From the NCBI GenBank assembly GCA_043798715.1, contig JAZDOK010000099.1, positions 8,512-72,511 of the forward strand: a stretch of 64,000 nt of DNA, in the 5' to 3' direction. Under the pieces are notes generated by a model. It was not told the origin of the DNA, ran no database searches, and worked only from the letters and a program-made list of their open reading frames with translations. Below, piece after piece: positions 41,678 through 50,391 of the stretch; positions within the stretch are counted from its first letter, which is position 1; every line of letters begins with the position of its first letter. The position numbers were made by a program, and so were the translations under genes. Source of the DNA: JAZDOK01 sp043798715. Its GTDB lineage: Bacteria > Vulcanimicrobiota > JAZDOK01.

Positions 41678-43435
41678 CTACTTTGAAGAACCAAGGATCA
41701 GGCCCCGGCTTCCGACGAGGAAGACCTCCCCGGCAGAGGCGCCCCACACGGCGTTAAACTGGTTTTGAAAACCGGGAGAGCTGTTTTCCCAGACGCGTCC
41801 GTCATAATGCAGAAGAATTCCATTGTCGCCCGCCGCATAGACATCCGAGGAGTTGTTCCCCCATACGCTGATGAGCCACTCCTCGATGCCGCTGCTCATC
41901 AGCGCCCAGGACCGCCCGTCGTAGTGGAGGATGGTGCCTCCGTCACCCACCGCAAAGACGTCGGAGGGCGAGGTGCCCCAGATGCCGGAGAGCCAGACGG
42001 TAGCAAAGCCGGCCGTAATCCAGGATTGACCGTCATAGTGGATGATGATTCCGTTCTCGCCGACAGCAAAAATGTTTTTTTCGGAAGATCCCCACACGGC
42101 GTTCAGTTGAAAGGGAGTGCCTGAAGACATGGCATGCCAGGCGGTGCCGTTGAAATGGAGAATCGTACCGTTATCGCCCACGGAAAATACGTTGCCTGAG
42201 GAGCTTCCCCAGACGCTGTTGAGTGAGTTATCGGTGCCGCTTGTCATTGTTTGCCAGAAACTGCCGTCATAGCGCACAATTGTGCCGCTTGAGCCGACGG
42301 CAAAAATATTTGAGGAAGAAGTCCCCCAGAGGCCGAAAAGGTGCTCCTCCGTTCCGCCGTCCGCTGTCTGCCAGGAGGCGCCGTCGAAGTGCAGAATCGT
42401 CCCGTTGTCGCCTGCGGCGAAGATATTTGAAGAAGAAGCGCCCCAGACACCATAGAGCCATTCGGTGGTGCCGCTCATACTGCTCCATGAGGCACACTCG
42501 CGGCGTAGTATGGTGCCTCCGTCCCCGACGGCATAAGACTCGCCGGAGGGAAGGACGGCAAGTCCGTTCAGGGCTTCTCCGGTCCCGGAAGAGATGTCCT
42601 GCCATGAAGCGCCATCGTAGTGAAGAAGCGTTCCTTCGTCCCCCGCGGCGAAGACATCTGTACCGGAGGTGCCTTCGACTGCGGAGAGCCAGTCTCCCGT
42701 TCCGCTTGGCATGGCCGTCCAGGCAAATCCGTCATAATGAACGATGGTTCCACGGTCTCCGGCTGCAAAGACGTCGTTTTCTGAAGATCCCCATACGGCG
42801 GCCAGTGCCTCGCTGATTCCGCTTTCCATCGCAGTCCAGGCGGTGCCGTCATAATGTATAATCGTTCCGTTGTCGCCTACGGCGAATACATTATTTGAAG
42901 ATGAGCCCCAGATATTAGAAAGGTTTTCCGAAGTGCCGGACATGGCATTCCATGAGGCCCCATCGTAGTGGAGGATCGTGCCCCCGTCTCCTACGGCGAA
43001 GATGTCGCTTCCGGAAGTTCCCCACACCCCGGAGAGCCATTCCGCGGTTCCTGAGGTCTGCTCTCTCCAGGAGCTCCCGTCGTAATGAAGAATCGTACCG
43101 CTTTCTCCCACGGCAAATGCGTCATTCGGCCCGTTCGCCCACACGGCGTTGAGATCCCGCCTGGTTCCGGCCGGCAGCGTGCTCCAGGTGGCGCCGTCAT
43201 AAATGACGACAGCCCCATCATCGCCGACGGCGAAGATTGATGAAGGGGAAAGCGCCCGGATTTTATTGAGGTTGTTCGCCTGAGGAAGCGGGTTCTTCGG
43301 GGTAAACCGTAGCGGGGGCGCCGGCGAGATGATGTTGATTCTGGCACAACCGGCTGCGGCGATTGAAATCCACCCCAGGCACAGGAGAAGAAACCGGAGG
43401 GATTGACAGGGCTTTATTGCCGGATATTTTCTCAT
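41678..43435 (-). CDS. Lipoprotein with about 14 propeller-like 40-residue repeats
   Basis: 585 residues. The signal ends in SIAAAGCAR, a lipobox. From about residue 55 onward about 14 copies of a ~39-residue unit follow, each built as VWGTSGSDIFAVGDGGTILH then YDG and a W-containing strand ending SGT. The pattern fits beta-propeller blades, and 14 units would make two seven-bladed propellers. Some units deviate (LAVLPSGESYAVGDGGTILR). Probably a surface or periplasmic binding protein. It lies 18 nt upstream of the exported 2H phosphoesterase gene on the same strand and may be expressed with it. Confidence 0.85.
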   Translation of the reverse strand: MRKYPAIKPCQSLRFLLLCLGWISIAAAGCARINIISPAPPLRFTPKNPLPQANNLNKIRALSPSSIFAVGDDGAVVIYDGATWSTLPAGTRRDLNAVWANGPNDAFAVGESGTILHYDGSSWREQTSGTAEWLSGVWGTSGSDIFAVGDGGTILHYDGASWNAMSGTSENLSNIWGSSSNNVFAVGDNGTIIHYDGTAWTAMESGISEALAAVWGSSENDVFAAGDRGTIVHYDGFAWTAMPSGTGDWLSAVEGTSGTDVFAAGDEGTLLHYDGASWQDISSGTGEALNGLAVLPSGESYAVGDGGTILRRECASWSSMSGTTEWLYGVWGASSSNIFAAGDNGTILHFDGASWQTADGGTEEHLFGLWGTSSSNIFAVGSSGTIVRYDGSFWQTMTSGTDNSLNSVWGSSSGNVFSVGDNGTILHFNGTAWHAMSSGTPFQLNAVWGSSEKNIFAVGENGIIIHYDGQSWITAGFATVWLSGIWGTSPSDVFAVGDGGTILHYDGRSWALMSSGIEEWLISVWGNNSSDVYAAGDNGILLHYDGRVWENSSPGFQNQFNAVWGASAGEVFLVGSRGLILGSSK

Positions 43436-43516
43436 ACTGGCAAATCCTCCTTCGATTGGGGCATCTTAAAAATTCTTGATAAAAGCCGGGATTCCTTTGC
43501 CGGCACGGGACTGTAA

Positions 43517-43669
43517 TTGGTTGATAAACGGCTCTCGCTGAAGGAGTTTTTATTCTTCGAGAAGAAATATTTCAAGAAGAGAAGAAACTCAAGAGAACCG
43601 GATGCCGAAGAGATCCGTCGTGAGATCGTGTCTAAACCGGACAGATTAAGGCAGGAGAGAAAACGTTGA
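43517..43669 (+). CDS. Possible 50-residue basic peptide coupled to a histidine kinase gene
   Basis: TTG 43517 directly follows an in-frame TAA and opens 50 codons rich in Lys, Arg and Glu (for example FFEKKYFKKRRNSREPD). Its TGA overlaps the TTG start of the kinase gene (TTGA at 43666). A weak GGGA lies six bases upstream. Codon pattern looks coding but the start is poor. It could equally be a leader without translation. Confidence 0.3.
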   Translation: MVDKRLSLKEFLFFEKKYFKKRRNSREPDAEEIRREIVSKPDRLRQERKR

Positions 43670-44829
43670 ACGAAGATAAACCCGGAGGCAAGCAAACCAC
43701 CCTCGAAGAACTTATCGCGGAAATGAATGTCCTGTTAAGAGGTTCTTCGGAAGAAAATAAAAAACTGGCGGCAAGCAGGCTCAACCCGGAGCATATCATG
43801 GCTGCTGTGATAGGTCAGCGGAACGAATTGAGCCAGCTTAATAAGAGCCTGGCAATGGCAAACGCTGAAGCGGCGGAATTACTGGCTGATCTTGAAGAAA
43901 ATAACCGGGCGCTCAAGGATACAAACAGGCAACTGGCCCGGGCCAATGCTCATGCGGCCGAGCTGATGGCTGAGATCGAACTCAGGGACGAGAAAATCCA
44001 AAAACTCAATCATGCGCTTTCCCAGGCCAATGCCTATGCGGCAGAATTAGTGGCCAAGCTCGAGATCAGCCAGGAAGAATTATTGATGGCAAAAGCCAAG
44101 CTGGAAGAACAGTACGCTCAACTTCAGGAAGTGGAAGCGATGCGGGACAATCTTACGCATATGATCGTCCATGACATGCGGAATCCCCTGACTGGTATTT
44201 CGGGAAGTATTTACACCTTAAAAATACTCCTCGAAGGGCAACTCGACGAGACGGCGGCGGAAATCATAGATCAGGCTATTGAGTCCTCTTCGGTTCTTCT
44301 CGACATGATCAATTCACTGCTGGATGTCAGCCGGTTGGAAGCAGGCAAAATGCCGTTGCATATGCAGTACTGCGATATAGGTGATTTAGTGGAGAAAGCA
44401 GTTTCCATGTTGGGTTCGCTGGCGAAAAGCGGCAATATACGCTATGTCAAACCCCTCACATCCTCCATAGCATACGGTGATTCCGATGTCATTCGTCGGG
44501 TGGTCACCAACCTCGTGGCCAACGCGGTTCATTTCACTCCGCCGGATGGTGAGATACAAATCACGGTTGAGACGAACGATGACGGCGTCAAAGTTGCGGT
44601 AGCCGATACGGGTCCCGGAATCCCTTCCGAATACCATGAGAAGATTTTCGAAAAGTTTGGACAGGTGCAGATGCGTCAGGAAAGAAAAATGTTCTCATCC
44701 GGCCTGGGTTTGACCTTTTGCAAGCTGGCGGTCGAAGCTCATGGCGGTCGAATCGGCCTTGAAAGCGTGGTGGGAGATGGGAGTACTTTTTGGTTTTTGC
44801 TGCCGGCCCGATCGGAACCGGAAAAATAG
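43666..44829 (+). CDS. Soluble histidine kinase with coiled-coil ANAxAAEL repeats
   Basis: 387 residues starting at TTG 43666 with GGAGAG upstream. There is no membrane or PAS/GAF domain. Residues about 60-155 form a coiled coil with three copies of ANAxAAEL spaced about 30 residues apart (ANAEAAELLADLE, ANAHAAELMAEIE, ANAYAAELVAKLE). HisKA carries His169 in IVHDMRNPL, and HATPase_c has NLVANAVHFTP, DTGPGIP and SSGLGLTFCK. Input must come through the coiled coil or a partner protein. TusA and DsrE-type genes follow on the same strand, suggesting a sulfur or redox link. Confidence 0.87.
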   Translation: MNEDKPGGKQTTLEELIAEMNVLLRGSSEENKKLAASRLNPEHIMAAVIGQRNELSQLNKSLAMANAEAAELLADLEENNRALKDTNRQLARANAHAAELMAEIELRDEKIQKLNHALSQANAYAAELVAKLEISQEELLMAKAKLEEQYAQLQEVEAMRDNLTHMIVHDMRNPLTGISGSIYTLKILLEGQLDETAAEIIDQAIESSSVLLDMINSLLDVSRLEAGKMPLHMQYCDIGDLVEKAVSMLGSLAKSGNIRYVKPLTSSIAYGDSDVIRRVVTNLVANAVHFTPPDGEIQITVETNDDGVKVAVADTGPGIPSEYHEKIFEKFGQVQMRQERKMFSSGLGLTFCKLAVEAHGGRIGLESVVGDGSTFWFLLPARSEPEK

Positions 44830-44922
44830 AAATCAGCTGAGAGCAGGTTTTGTTCCCCGCAGGCAGAATCTATAAGTTTATTCTGTTTTTCAGCCGAAAA
44901 TTGTCTAAGCGAGAGGATGCAC

Positions 44923-45153
44923 ATGTCAAAGACCATTGAGATTGACGCCATAGGAAAGAAATGCCCCCGTCCCATTGTGGAAATCGCCAAAGTTTTCAGA
45001 AGATCAGAGAAGGGCGACATGATTACCATCAAGGCTGACGATCTCGCTTTCGAAAGCGACGTGCATGCCTGGTGTGAAACCACCGGCAACGCTTTGGTGA
45101 GCCTCCTCAAAGAAGAAAATATCTATACGGCCGTTATTCGGATTGGAGAGTGA
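44923..45153 (+). CDS. TusA/SirA-family sulfur carrier protein
   Basis: 76 residues from ATG 44923, which has GAGAGG six bases upstream; ATG 44917 adds two. The CPxP motif in KKCPRPIVEIAKVF holds the persulfide-carrying Cys. The rest (GDMITIKADDLAFESDV) is the usual two-layer sandwich. TusA proteins relay sulfur to tRNA thiolation, molybdenum cofactor synthesis or Dsr-type sulfur metabolism. The next gene is DsrE2-like, as in sulfur-oxidation loci, so the last role is favoured. Overlaps nothing but is only 4 nt from the next likely start. Confidence 0.9.
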   Translation: MSKTIEIDAIGKKCPRPIVEIAKVFRRSEKGDMITIKADDLAFESDVHAWCETTGNALVSLLKEENIYTAVIRIGE

Positions 45154-45157
45154 AGTC

Positions 45158-45757
45158 GTGGATTCATCAGCCGTTCCTCAACCTGCAAAAGTCGAGGTCG
45201 GAAATTATGCTGAGCGTCTTCACAACCTGGAGAATCAGGTCTCTCTTCTGAAGAGTGAACTTGAAGCGCAGCGCGAGAAAAAAAGCGTCAGTATCGTATG
45301 TTTCAGCGGGGAATGGGATCGTTTATTCGCCGCCTTTTCCATCGCCAATGGCGCTCTATCAATGGGATGCGAAGTTCACATGTTTTTCACCTTCTGGGCT
45401 GTTTGCGCGCTGCGTAAAGCCGGACATTTTAAGCCTGCCGGCAAATCTTTCACCCAAAAACTTTTGGGGCGGATGTTGCCGTGCGGTGCGAAAAACGTTC
45501 CTCTTTCAAAGATGAACTTCGGCGGAATGGGGAAGGCGATGTTGCAGAAGCTCATGAAAGAAAAAGGGGTGGATAATCTGGACGATCTTCTGGCGCAAGC
45601 TAGGGAACTTGGCGCCCATTTCTACCTCTGTGATACTTCTTTTGAGCTTTTTGGACTGAATTGCCAGGAACTGGTGGATGGAGAAAAACTGGAAAGGTGC
45701 GGCGTCGCCACCTTCCTCTCATATGCGATGCGGAGCAAAGTCTCGTTGTTTATCTAA
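45158..45757 (+). CDS. DsrE2-like (DsrE/F/H superfamily) protein
   Basis: 199 residues from GTG 45158; a TTG at 45143 overlapping the tusA stop is an alternative. A short coiled coil (about 20-45, LENQVSLLKSELEAQREKK) precedes a DsrE-like domain: SIVCFSGEWDRLFAAFSIAN, ALSMGCEVHMFFTFW, NFGGMGKAMLQKLM and FYLCDTSFELFG. This matches the COG2210 type DsrE2, which exchanges sulfur with TusA. Conserved Cys in FYLCDTS is the likely carrier. Probably cytosolic, perhaps membrane associated. Confidence 0.88.
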   Translation: MDSSAVPQPAKVEVGNYAERLHNLENQVSLLKSELEAQREKKSVSIVCFSGEWDRLFAAFSIANGALSMGCEVHMFFTFWAVCALRKAGHFKPAGKSFTQKLLGRMLPCGAKNVPLSKMNFGGMGKAMLQKLMKEKGVDNLDDLLAQARELGAHFYLCDTSFELFGLNCQELVDGEKLERCGVATFLSYAMRSKVSLFI

Positions 45758-45791
45758 AGGCACCGTTGCCGACACGGAAAGGAGCGAAATC

Positions 45792-46178
45792 ATGAGTGAA
45801 GATTCAAGTTTGATGATTGTTTTGACTACCGGTAAGCAGGACAGGGGAACCCGGGCGACACTCGCATTTTCATGGGGGTGCGCGGCTCTTTCTCTGGGGA
45901 AAAAAGTCTCTCTTTATCTGACCATGGATGGCACCGTCTGGGCCATGCATGGCGCCATGAAGGGGGTAGAAGTCAATGGATTCGAACCTTTGAAAAATTA
46001 TAAGGACCAGTTCGTTGAATTCGGCGGCGAAATTCTGGTATGCGCTCCCTGCAGTGAGTACTATTGTTCATCCGATCAGAAACAGCTTTCCGAATCCCTG
46101 ATTGCCGAAGCAAAACTGGTTGGTCTCACCACCATTGCCGCCAAGGCCGATACGAAGACTCAGATAATAACCTTCTGA
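45792..46178 (+). CDS. DsrE family sulfur-transfer protein
   Basis: 128 residues starting at ATG 45792 after GGAGCG; the frame is open back to 45678 but overlaps the previous gene. The DsrE fold is recognisable: MIVLTTGKQDRGTRATLAFS, AALSLGKKVSLYLTMDGTVW, GGEILVCAPCSEYYC and ASLVGLTT-like end. The CAPCSEYYC segment supplies three Cys for sulfur handling. Third of a TusA-DsrE2-DsrE set following a histidine kinase. The role is most likely intracellular persulfide transfer. Confidence 0.85.
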   Translation: MSEDSSLMIVLTTGKQDRGTRATLAFSWGCAALSLGKKVSLYLTMDGTVWAMHGAMKGVEVNGFEPLKNYKDQFVEFGGEILVCAPCSEYYCSSDQKQLSESLIAEAKLVGLTTIAAKADTKTQIITF

Positions 46179-46483
46179 TCGAGGTCCGACCGGGGCGGGG
46201 TGCAGCCACCTGTTTGTGAAATATCGAGGATAATAATAAGTATAACGCTGAGTTTTTCCCATCAGGTGGCTCAAAAAGAGAATTCTCAAGATAAACGATC
46301 AAAAGAGAAGAATTTCCCGAATTTTATTTGAATTCAAAATATTGAAAGATCCCGGGGATGGGCCAAAGTTAAATTCGGGAGGAAAATAAGAATAAAAATG
46401 AGCGCCCGTCCTCCCAATAGTACTTCTCGATACTGAAGGGATTTATTGCCGCGAAAAAAAAAGTTTTGGGCGGGAGGAAAGAA
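46179..46483. other. AT-rich intergenic region with a 9-bp inverted repeat
   Basis: 305 bases with no credible gene. AGCCACCTG (46204-46212) and CAGGTGGCT (46263-46271) are perfect inverted repeats enclosing 50 nt of AT-rich sequence, which could form a long-loop hairpin or operator pair. The GGGAGG ribosome site of the nitroreductase gene ends the region. Confidence 0.4.
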
Positions 46484-47014
46484 ATGGAATTTTATGATGT
46501 TCTGAGAACGAGGCGATCAATACGGAGCTTCAAGCCAGATCCCGTTGACGAGGCGGTGCTGGAGCGGGTCCTGGAGGCCGCCCGAGTCGCCCCCAGCGGG
46601 AGCAACCGCCAGCCGTGGAAGTTTATCGTCATCAAAAGCCGGGAGACCCGCGAGAGGCTCGTTCCGGCCTGCCAGAACCAGAAGTTATTGGCGGAAGCCC
46701 CCGTCGTCATTGCGGCATTGAGTCTTCCGATCACATCCAACCGCGGAATGTACATGGGGAAGTTCAGCGTACTGCTGGATGTCTCCATCGCCTTTGATCA
46801 CCTGCTCCTGGCGGCCCGCCGCGAAGGTCTGGGCACCTGCTGGATCGGCGCCTTCGACAACGGGGAAGTAAAAAATATTCTGGGAGTGCCGGAGGAAGTT
46901 CAGGTGGTGGCGCTCACTCCTCTGGGCTACCCAAAGGATCCGGAGGGTTTTCAACCGGTGAAGGATCGGAAAGCGATGAAGGAGATCGTTCTTCAGGAGA
47001 AGTGGCCGGGATAG
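46484..47014 (+). CDS. Nitroreductase-family flavoprotein
   Basis: 176 residues from ATG 46484 (GGGAGG upstream). The start EFYDVLRTRRSIRSFKPD, APSGSNRQPWKFIVI and GLGTCWIGAFD with LTPLGYP mark the nitroreductase fold, an FMN-binding homodimer that reduces nitro compounds, quinones or related substrates with NAD(P)H. Small size groups it with the short subfamily. The 3' end overlaps the stop region of the convergent MFS gene (46993). Confidence 0.92.
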   Translation: MEFYDVLRTRRSIRSFKPDPVDEAVLERVLEAARVAPSGSNRQPWKFIVIKSRETRERLVPACQNQKLLAEAPVVIAALSLPITSNRGMYMGKFSVLLDVSIAFDHLLLAARREGLGTCWIGAFDNGEVKNILGVPEEVQVVALTPLGYPKDPEGFQPVKDRKAMKEIVLQEKWPG

Positions 47015-48144
47015 CTCCGGGCGTCTCTTTGCGGTTTGGCGGCCAGGTATAAAAAGATGGGCAGGAGCGCCGAAAATCCTCCCGCCACCATGGAGACCTG
47101 GTAGCCGAAATGCTCTCCCACCTGGCTGAAAACGAGCGCGCCCAGGCTCTGGGAAAGGATGTTAAAGAGAGTCACCAGGGATGACAGGCCTCCGATGCGC
47201 TCTACGTCGAAGCGGGCCGCCATGCCTATGAGAAGGAGCGTGGCGGCAATTCCGTCTCCTGTTTCGTGCAGGATTCGCATGAAGAGCGAGAGGGAAAGAG
47301 GATGGAGGACCATAAGGATCTGCCCCAATCCAGACAGGGTGAAGGCCAGGATGGTCATACGATCTATGAGAGCTGTGTTTTTGTCGAGGCGCCGCCCCGT
47401 CAGAATGGAGGCCGCTCCCAGGCAGAAAATGGGGATTCCCATGTAGAATGCGCTGATTTCCTTTGACAGGTGGAAAAAGTCTCTCAGAAAAAGGCTGTAA
47501 GAGCTTGTTTCAGCCCCCCAGTGAAAGGCAAAGACGGCATAGACCAGGCAGAAGGAAAGAACACCCTTTTCGCGGAGGACTGAGAGGTAATCCGGGAGAT
47601 GGATGCGGATGGTGGCGGCATCCCTGAGATATAATGAGGAAACGGCCAGGGCCAGGTGGGCCAGGGCCGCAAAATGCAGAAGATAACCTGTCGAAGCGTA
47701 CTTCAGAATGAGCCCGCCCGCCATGATGCCAAGAGCCATCCCGAAATTGCCACCGCCTGAATAAAAACCGAGACGGAAGGAGCGGTGCCTCTCCCCCACC
47801 ACCTTGAGGGCCAGGGATTGCACGGAGATGTTGGCCAGGTTGGCCGAGGCCCCTCCCAGGAGGAAAAGCAGGAGGAGAACAGGGAAGGGGCTCGCCTCTG
47901 CAAAGCAAAAATAAAAGAGGGCGCTTCCGAGAAGGGATAGACCGAGGAGGAAGCGCGATGGAATGCGATCATTCAGGACTCCGGAGGGAAGAGACAGGAG
48001 GATGGGCGTCAGGGTGTAAAGGGAGAGAAGGATGCCGATCTCAATTCCCGAAAAACCTCTCTCGTTCAGTATGAGCGCGAGAAAGAAATAGAGCAGACCC
48101 TGCAGAAAGCGGATCGAAGCATATAGAAAAATAATCCAGCGCAA
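46993..48144 (-). CDS. MFS transporter
   Basis: 383 residues with about twelve hydrophobic helices. LPSGVLNDRIPSRFLLG between helices 2 and 3 is the MFS motif A-like loop. The start appears to be TTG 48144, with no strong ribosome site. Substrate specificity is not visible; the architecture suits drug/proton antiport or small-metabolite efflux. It is divergent from the S46 peptidase gene, with a TATAAT on the minus strand at 48190-48195. Confidence 0.9.
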   Translation of the reverse strand: MRWIIFLYASIRFLQGLLYFFLALILNERGFSGIEIGILLSLYTLTPILLSLPSGVLNDRIPSRFLLGLSLLGSALFYFCFAEASPFPVLLLLFLLGGASANLANISVQSLALKVVGERHRSFRLGFYSGGGNFGMALGIMAGGLILKYASTGYLLHFAALAHLALAVSSLYLRDAATIRIHLPDYLSVLREKGVLSFCLVYAVFAFHWGAETSSYSLFLRDFFHLSKEISAFYMGIPIFCLGAASILTGRRLDKNTALIDRMTILAFTLSGLGQILMVLHPLSLSLFMRILHETGDGIAATLLLIGMAARFDVERIGGLSSLVTLFNILSQSLGALVFSQVGEHFGYQVSMVAGGFSALLPIFLYLAAKPQRDARSYPGHFS

Positions 48145-48262
48145 TATTTTTATCGCTCGTCGTCAGAGTGATTCCAAACGAGTTCATCTATTATACAAAA
48201 TAGAGGCGATCCCTGCCTGAATGGGGAATAATAGCCGCGAGAATAACAGGAGGTTTTTGAAT

Positions 48263-50329
48263 GTGAAAAAATTTATCATGTTTATTGCGGTTGTTCTGGC
48301 GCTGGTTCTGAATTGGAAAATCGCTTCCGCCGAGGAAGGGATGTGGACCCTGGACAACCTGCCGTTGAAGCAACTGGAGCAGAGCTATGGTTTCGTACCC
48401 TCTCCCCGGTGGATCGAACACGTGCGGCTGGCGAGCGTCCGCATCGGGGACGGCGGCTCCGGATCTTTTATCAGTCCCGGCGGCCTGGTTCTTACCAATC
48501 ACCACGTCGCCGTGGGTCAACTCCAGAAGATGTCCACTCAGGAGAAGGACTATGTCAAAGACGGCTTTTATGCCGGGACTAAGGCCGAGGAGATCAAGTG
48601 TCCCGACATAGAGCTGAATGTGCTTGCCTCCATGGAAAATGTAACAGAGCGGGTAATGAAATCCGTTTCCGGCCTTGCGGGAGAGACGGCTCTTAAAGCC
48701 CGCAAGAAGGAGATCGCCGCCATCGAGAAGGAGAGCCTGGACAGAACAGGTCTCCTCCCGGAGGTGGTCCCCCTCTACAAGGGTGGTGAGTACTGGCTCT
48801 ACAGCTATAAGAAATACCGGGATGTCCGGCTGGTCTTTGCGCCGGAAAAACAGATCGCCTTTTTCGGAGGCGACTCCGATAACTTCACCTACCCCCGCCA
48901 CGACCTTGACTTCGCCCTCTTTCGGGTGTATGAAGACGGCAGGCCGCTTTCGGTCGAAAACTATTTCAAGCTTCAACCCGCGGGGGCCGGAGACGGTGAA
49001 CTGGTCTTCATCACCGGGCATCCGGGTTCCACCAGCCGCCTCTTCACCTGCTCTCAGCTTTTTTTTGAAAGGGATATAAACTATCCCTCCTATCTGGAGA
49101 ATCTGTATAGAAAAATCGCTCTTCTTTCCGGCTACTCGGAAAAAGGGCCGGAGGAGAGGCGCCGGGCCGCCACCTTGATGTTCGGCCTTCAAAATTCATT
49201 CAAGGCCCTTTCGGGTGAATATCAGGGACTGAAAAATCCCCGGCTGTCAAAGGAGTTTACGGCTCGCGAAAAAAATCTGAGGGAGCTTGTGAATAAAAAT
49301 TCCGTTTTGAAAAAAGATGTCGCCGATTCCTGGGGGGCCATCTCGCGGGTGATGCTAACCCTGCGAAAAAAGTTCAATGATTTGAAATACCGATCGTTCC
49401 GCGGGTATCGGCTTCCGGATATCGCCACAGCCATCGTTTTTTATTCCAAGGAAATTTCAAAGCCAGATGGGGAACGCCTTAACGGTTTCCACGAGGCGCA
49501 GCTCGATACACTCAAATACCGCCTCCTCTCCCCGGCACCCTTCTATCTGGATCTCGAGGAGCTGATGCTGGCCGACTGGATGAAGCTGGCGTCCGAAAAA
49601 CTGGGAGGGAACGACGGCTTTATCAAAACAATGCTGGGGGGGAAATCCCCGGAAGAGAGGGCCCGGGAGCTCATCCAGGACACCAAACTCTATGATCTTT
49701 CCTCACGCAAAGCCCTCCTGGAGGGGGGAGCAGAGGCTGTTTCGAAATCCACAGATCCTTTAATCCGTCTGGCCGTTGAAATGGAGCCTTCCCTTCGGGC
49801 GATGATTGAGTGGAAAGAAAAGACGATCGACAGCGTGGTGACCCCGGCCTCAGAAAAAATCGCCCAGGCGCGTTTTAAGATCTACGGAAAATCCACCTAT
49901 CCCGATGCCACTTTTACCCTGCGGCTGACTTATGGAAAGGTAATGGGATACCCAATGAACGGCACCATGGCTCCGCCCTGGACGACCTTCTACGGCCTCT
50001 ACGACCGATACCAGGGGTTCGGCCGGAAGGGGGATTGGTCGCTGCCGCTCCGTTTCGTGGAGAAAGAGAAGTCGCTTGCCCTGGAAACTCCTCTGGATTT
50101 TGTCTCCACCTGCGATATAATAGGCGGCAATTCAGGTTCCCCAGTCATCAACCGGGATCTGGAGCTGGTGGGGCTGGTTTTCGACGGGAACATCGAGAGC
50201 CTGGCCGGACGCTTCGCTTATGACATGGTGGCCAACCGGGCGGTATCGGTTCACGCGGGTGCCATCCTGGAGGCGCTCAACAAGATATTCGACGCCCGTC
50301 CGCTGGTGGAGGAGATAGAGGGGAAATAA
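48263..50329 (+). CDS. S46 family dipeptidyl-peptidase, DPP7-like
   Basis: 688 residues from GTG 48263, which follows AGGAGG; an ATG at 48221 is upstream. A signal peptide (about 1-25) leads to the chymotrypsin-type fold with helical insertion. Catalytic motifs: GGLVLTNHHVAVGQ (His), DLDFALFRVY (Asp region) and IIGGNSGSPVINRD (Ser). The residue governing specificity lies in VFDGN, where Gly matches DPP7 (hydrophobic P1) and Arg would indicate DPP11 (acidic P1). It releases dipeptides in the periplasm, suggesting peptide-based nutrition. Confidence 0.93.
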   Translation: MKKFIMFIAVVLALVLNWKIASAEEGMWTLDNLPLKQLEQSYGFVPSPRWIEHVRLASVRIGDGGSGSFISPGGLVLTNHHVAVGQLQKMSTQEKDYVKDGFYAGTKAEEIKCPDIELNVLASMENVTERVMKSVSGLAGETALKARKKEIAAIEKESLDRTGLLPEVVPLYKGGEYWLYSYKKYRDVRLVFAPEKQIAFFGGDSDNFTYPRHDLDFALFRVYEDGRPLSVENYFKLQPAGAGDGELVFITGHPGSTSRLFTCSQLFFERDINYPSYLENLYRKIALLSGYSEKGPEERRRAATLMFGLQNSFKALSGEYQGLKNPRLSKEFTAREKNLRELVNKNSVLKKDVADSWGAISRVMLTLRKKFNDLKYRSFRGYRLPDIATAIVFYSKEISKPDGERLNGFHEAQLDTLKYRLLSPAPFYLDLEELMLADWMKLASEKLGGNDGFIKTMLGGKSPEERARELIQDTKLYDLSSRKALLEGGAEAVSKSTDPLIRLAVEMEPSLRAMIEWKEKTIDSVVTPASEKIAQARFKIYGKSTYPDATFTLRLTYGKVMGYPMNGTMAPPWTTFYGLYDRYQGFGRKGDWSLPLRFVEKEKSLALETPLDFVSTCDIIGGNSGSPVINRDLELVGLVFDGNIESLAGRFAYDMVANRAVSVHAGAILEALNKIFDARPLVEEIEGK

Positions 50330-50391
50330 GGGGGAATGGCTCTGATACGCCCTGTAGGCGGCGTAAACACGGGGAATTGGAGTGATGCCCA

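Noticed and set aside
42223..42816. 197-codon plus-strand Arg-rich frame opposite the repeat lipoprotein
   Set aside because: Arg/Ser-rich repetitive translation is produced by the repeats on the other strand.
41765..43300. CRISPR array from regularly spaced similar segments
   Set aside because: The ~120-nt period encodes protein repeats in one continuous frame; units are not exact and no spacers exist.
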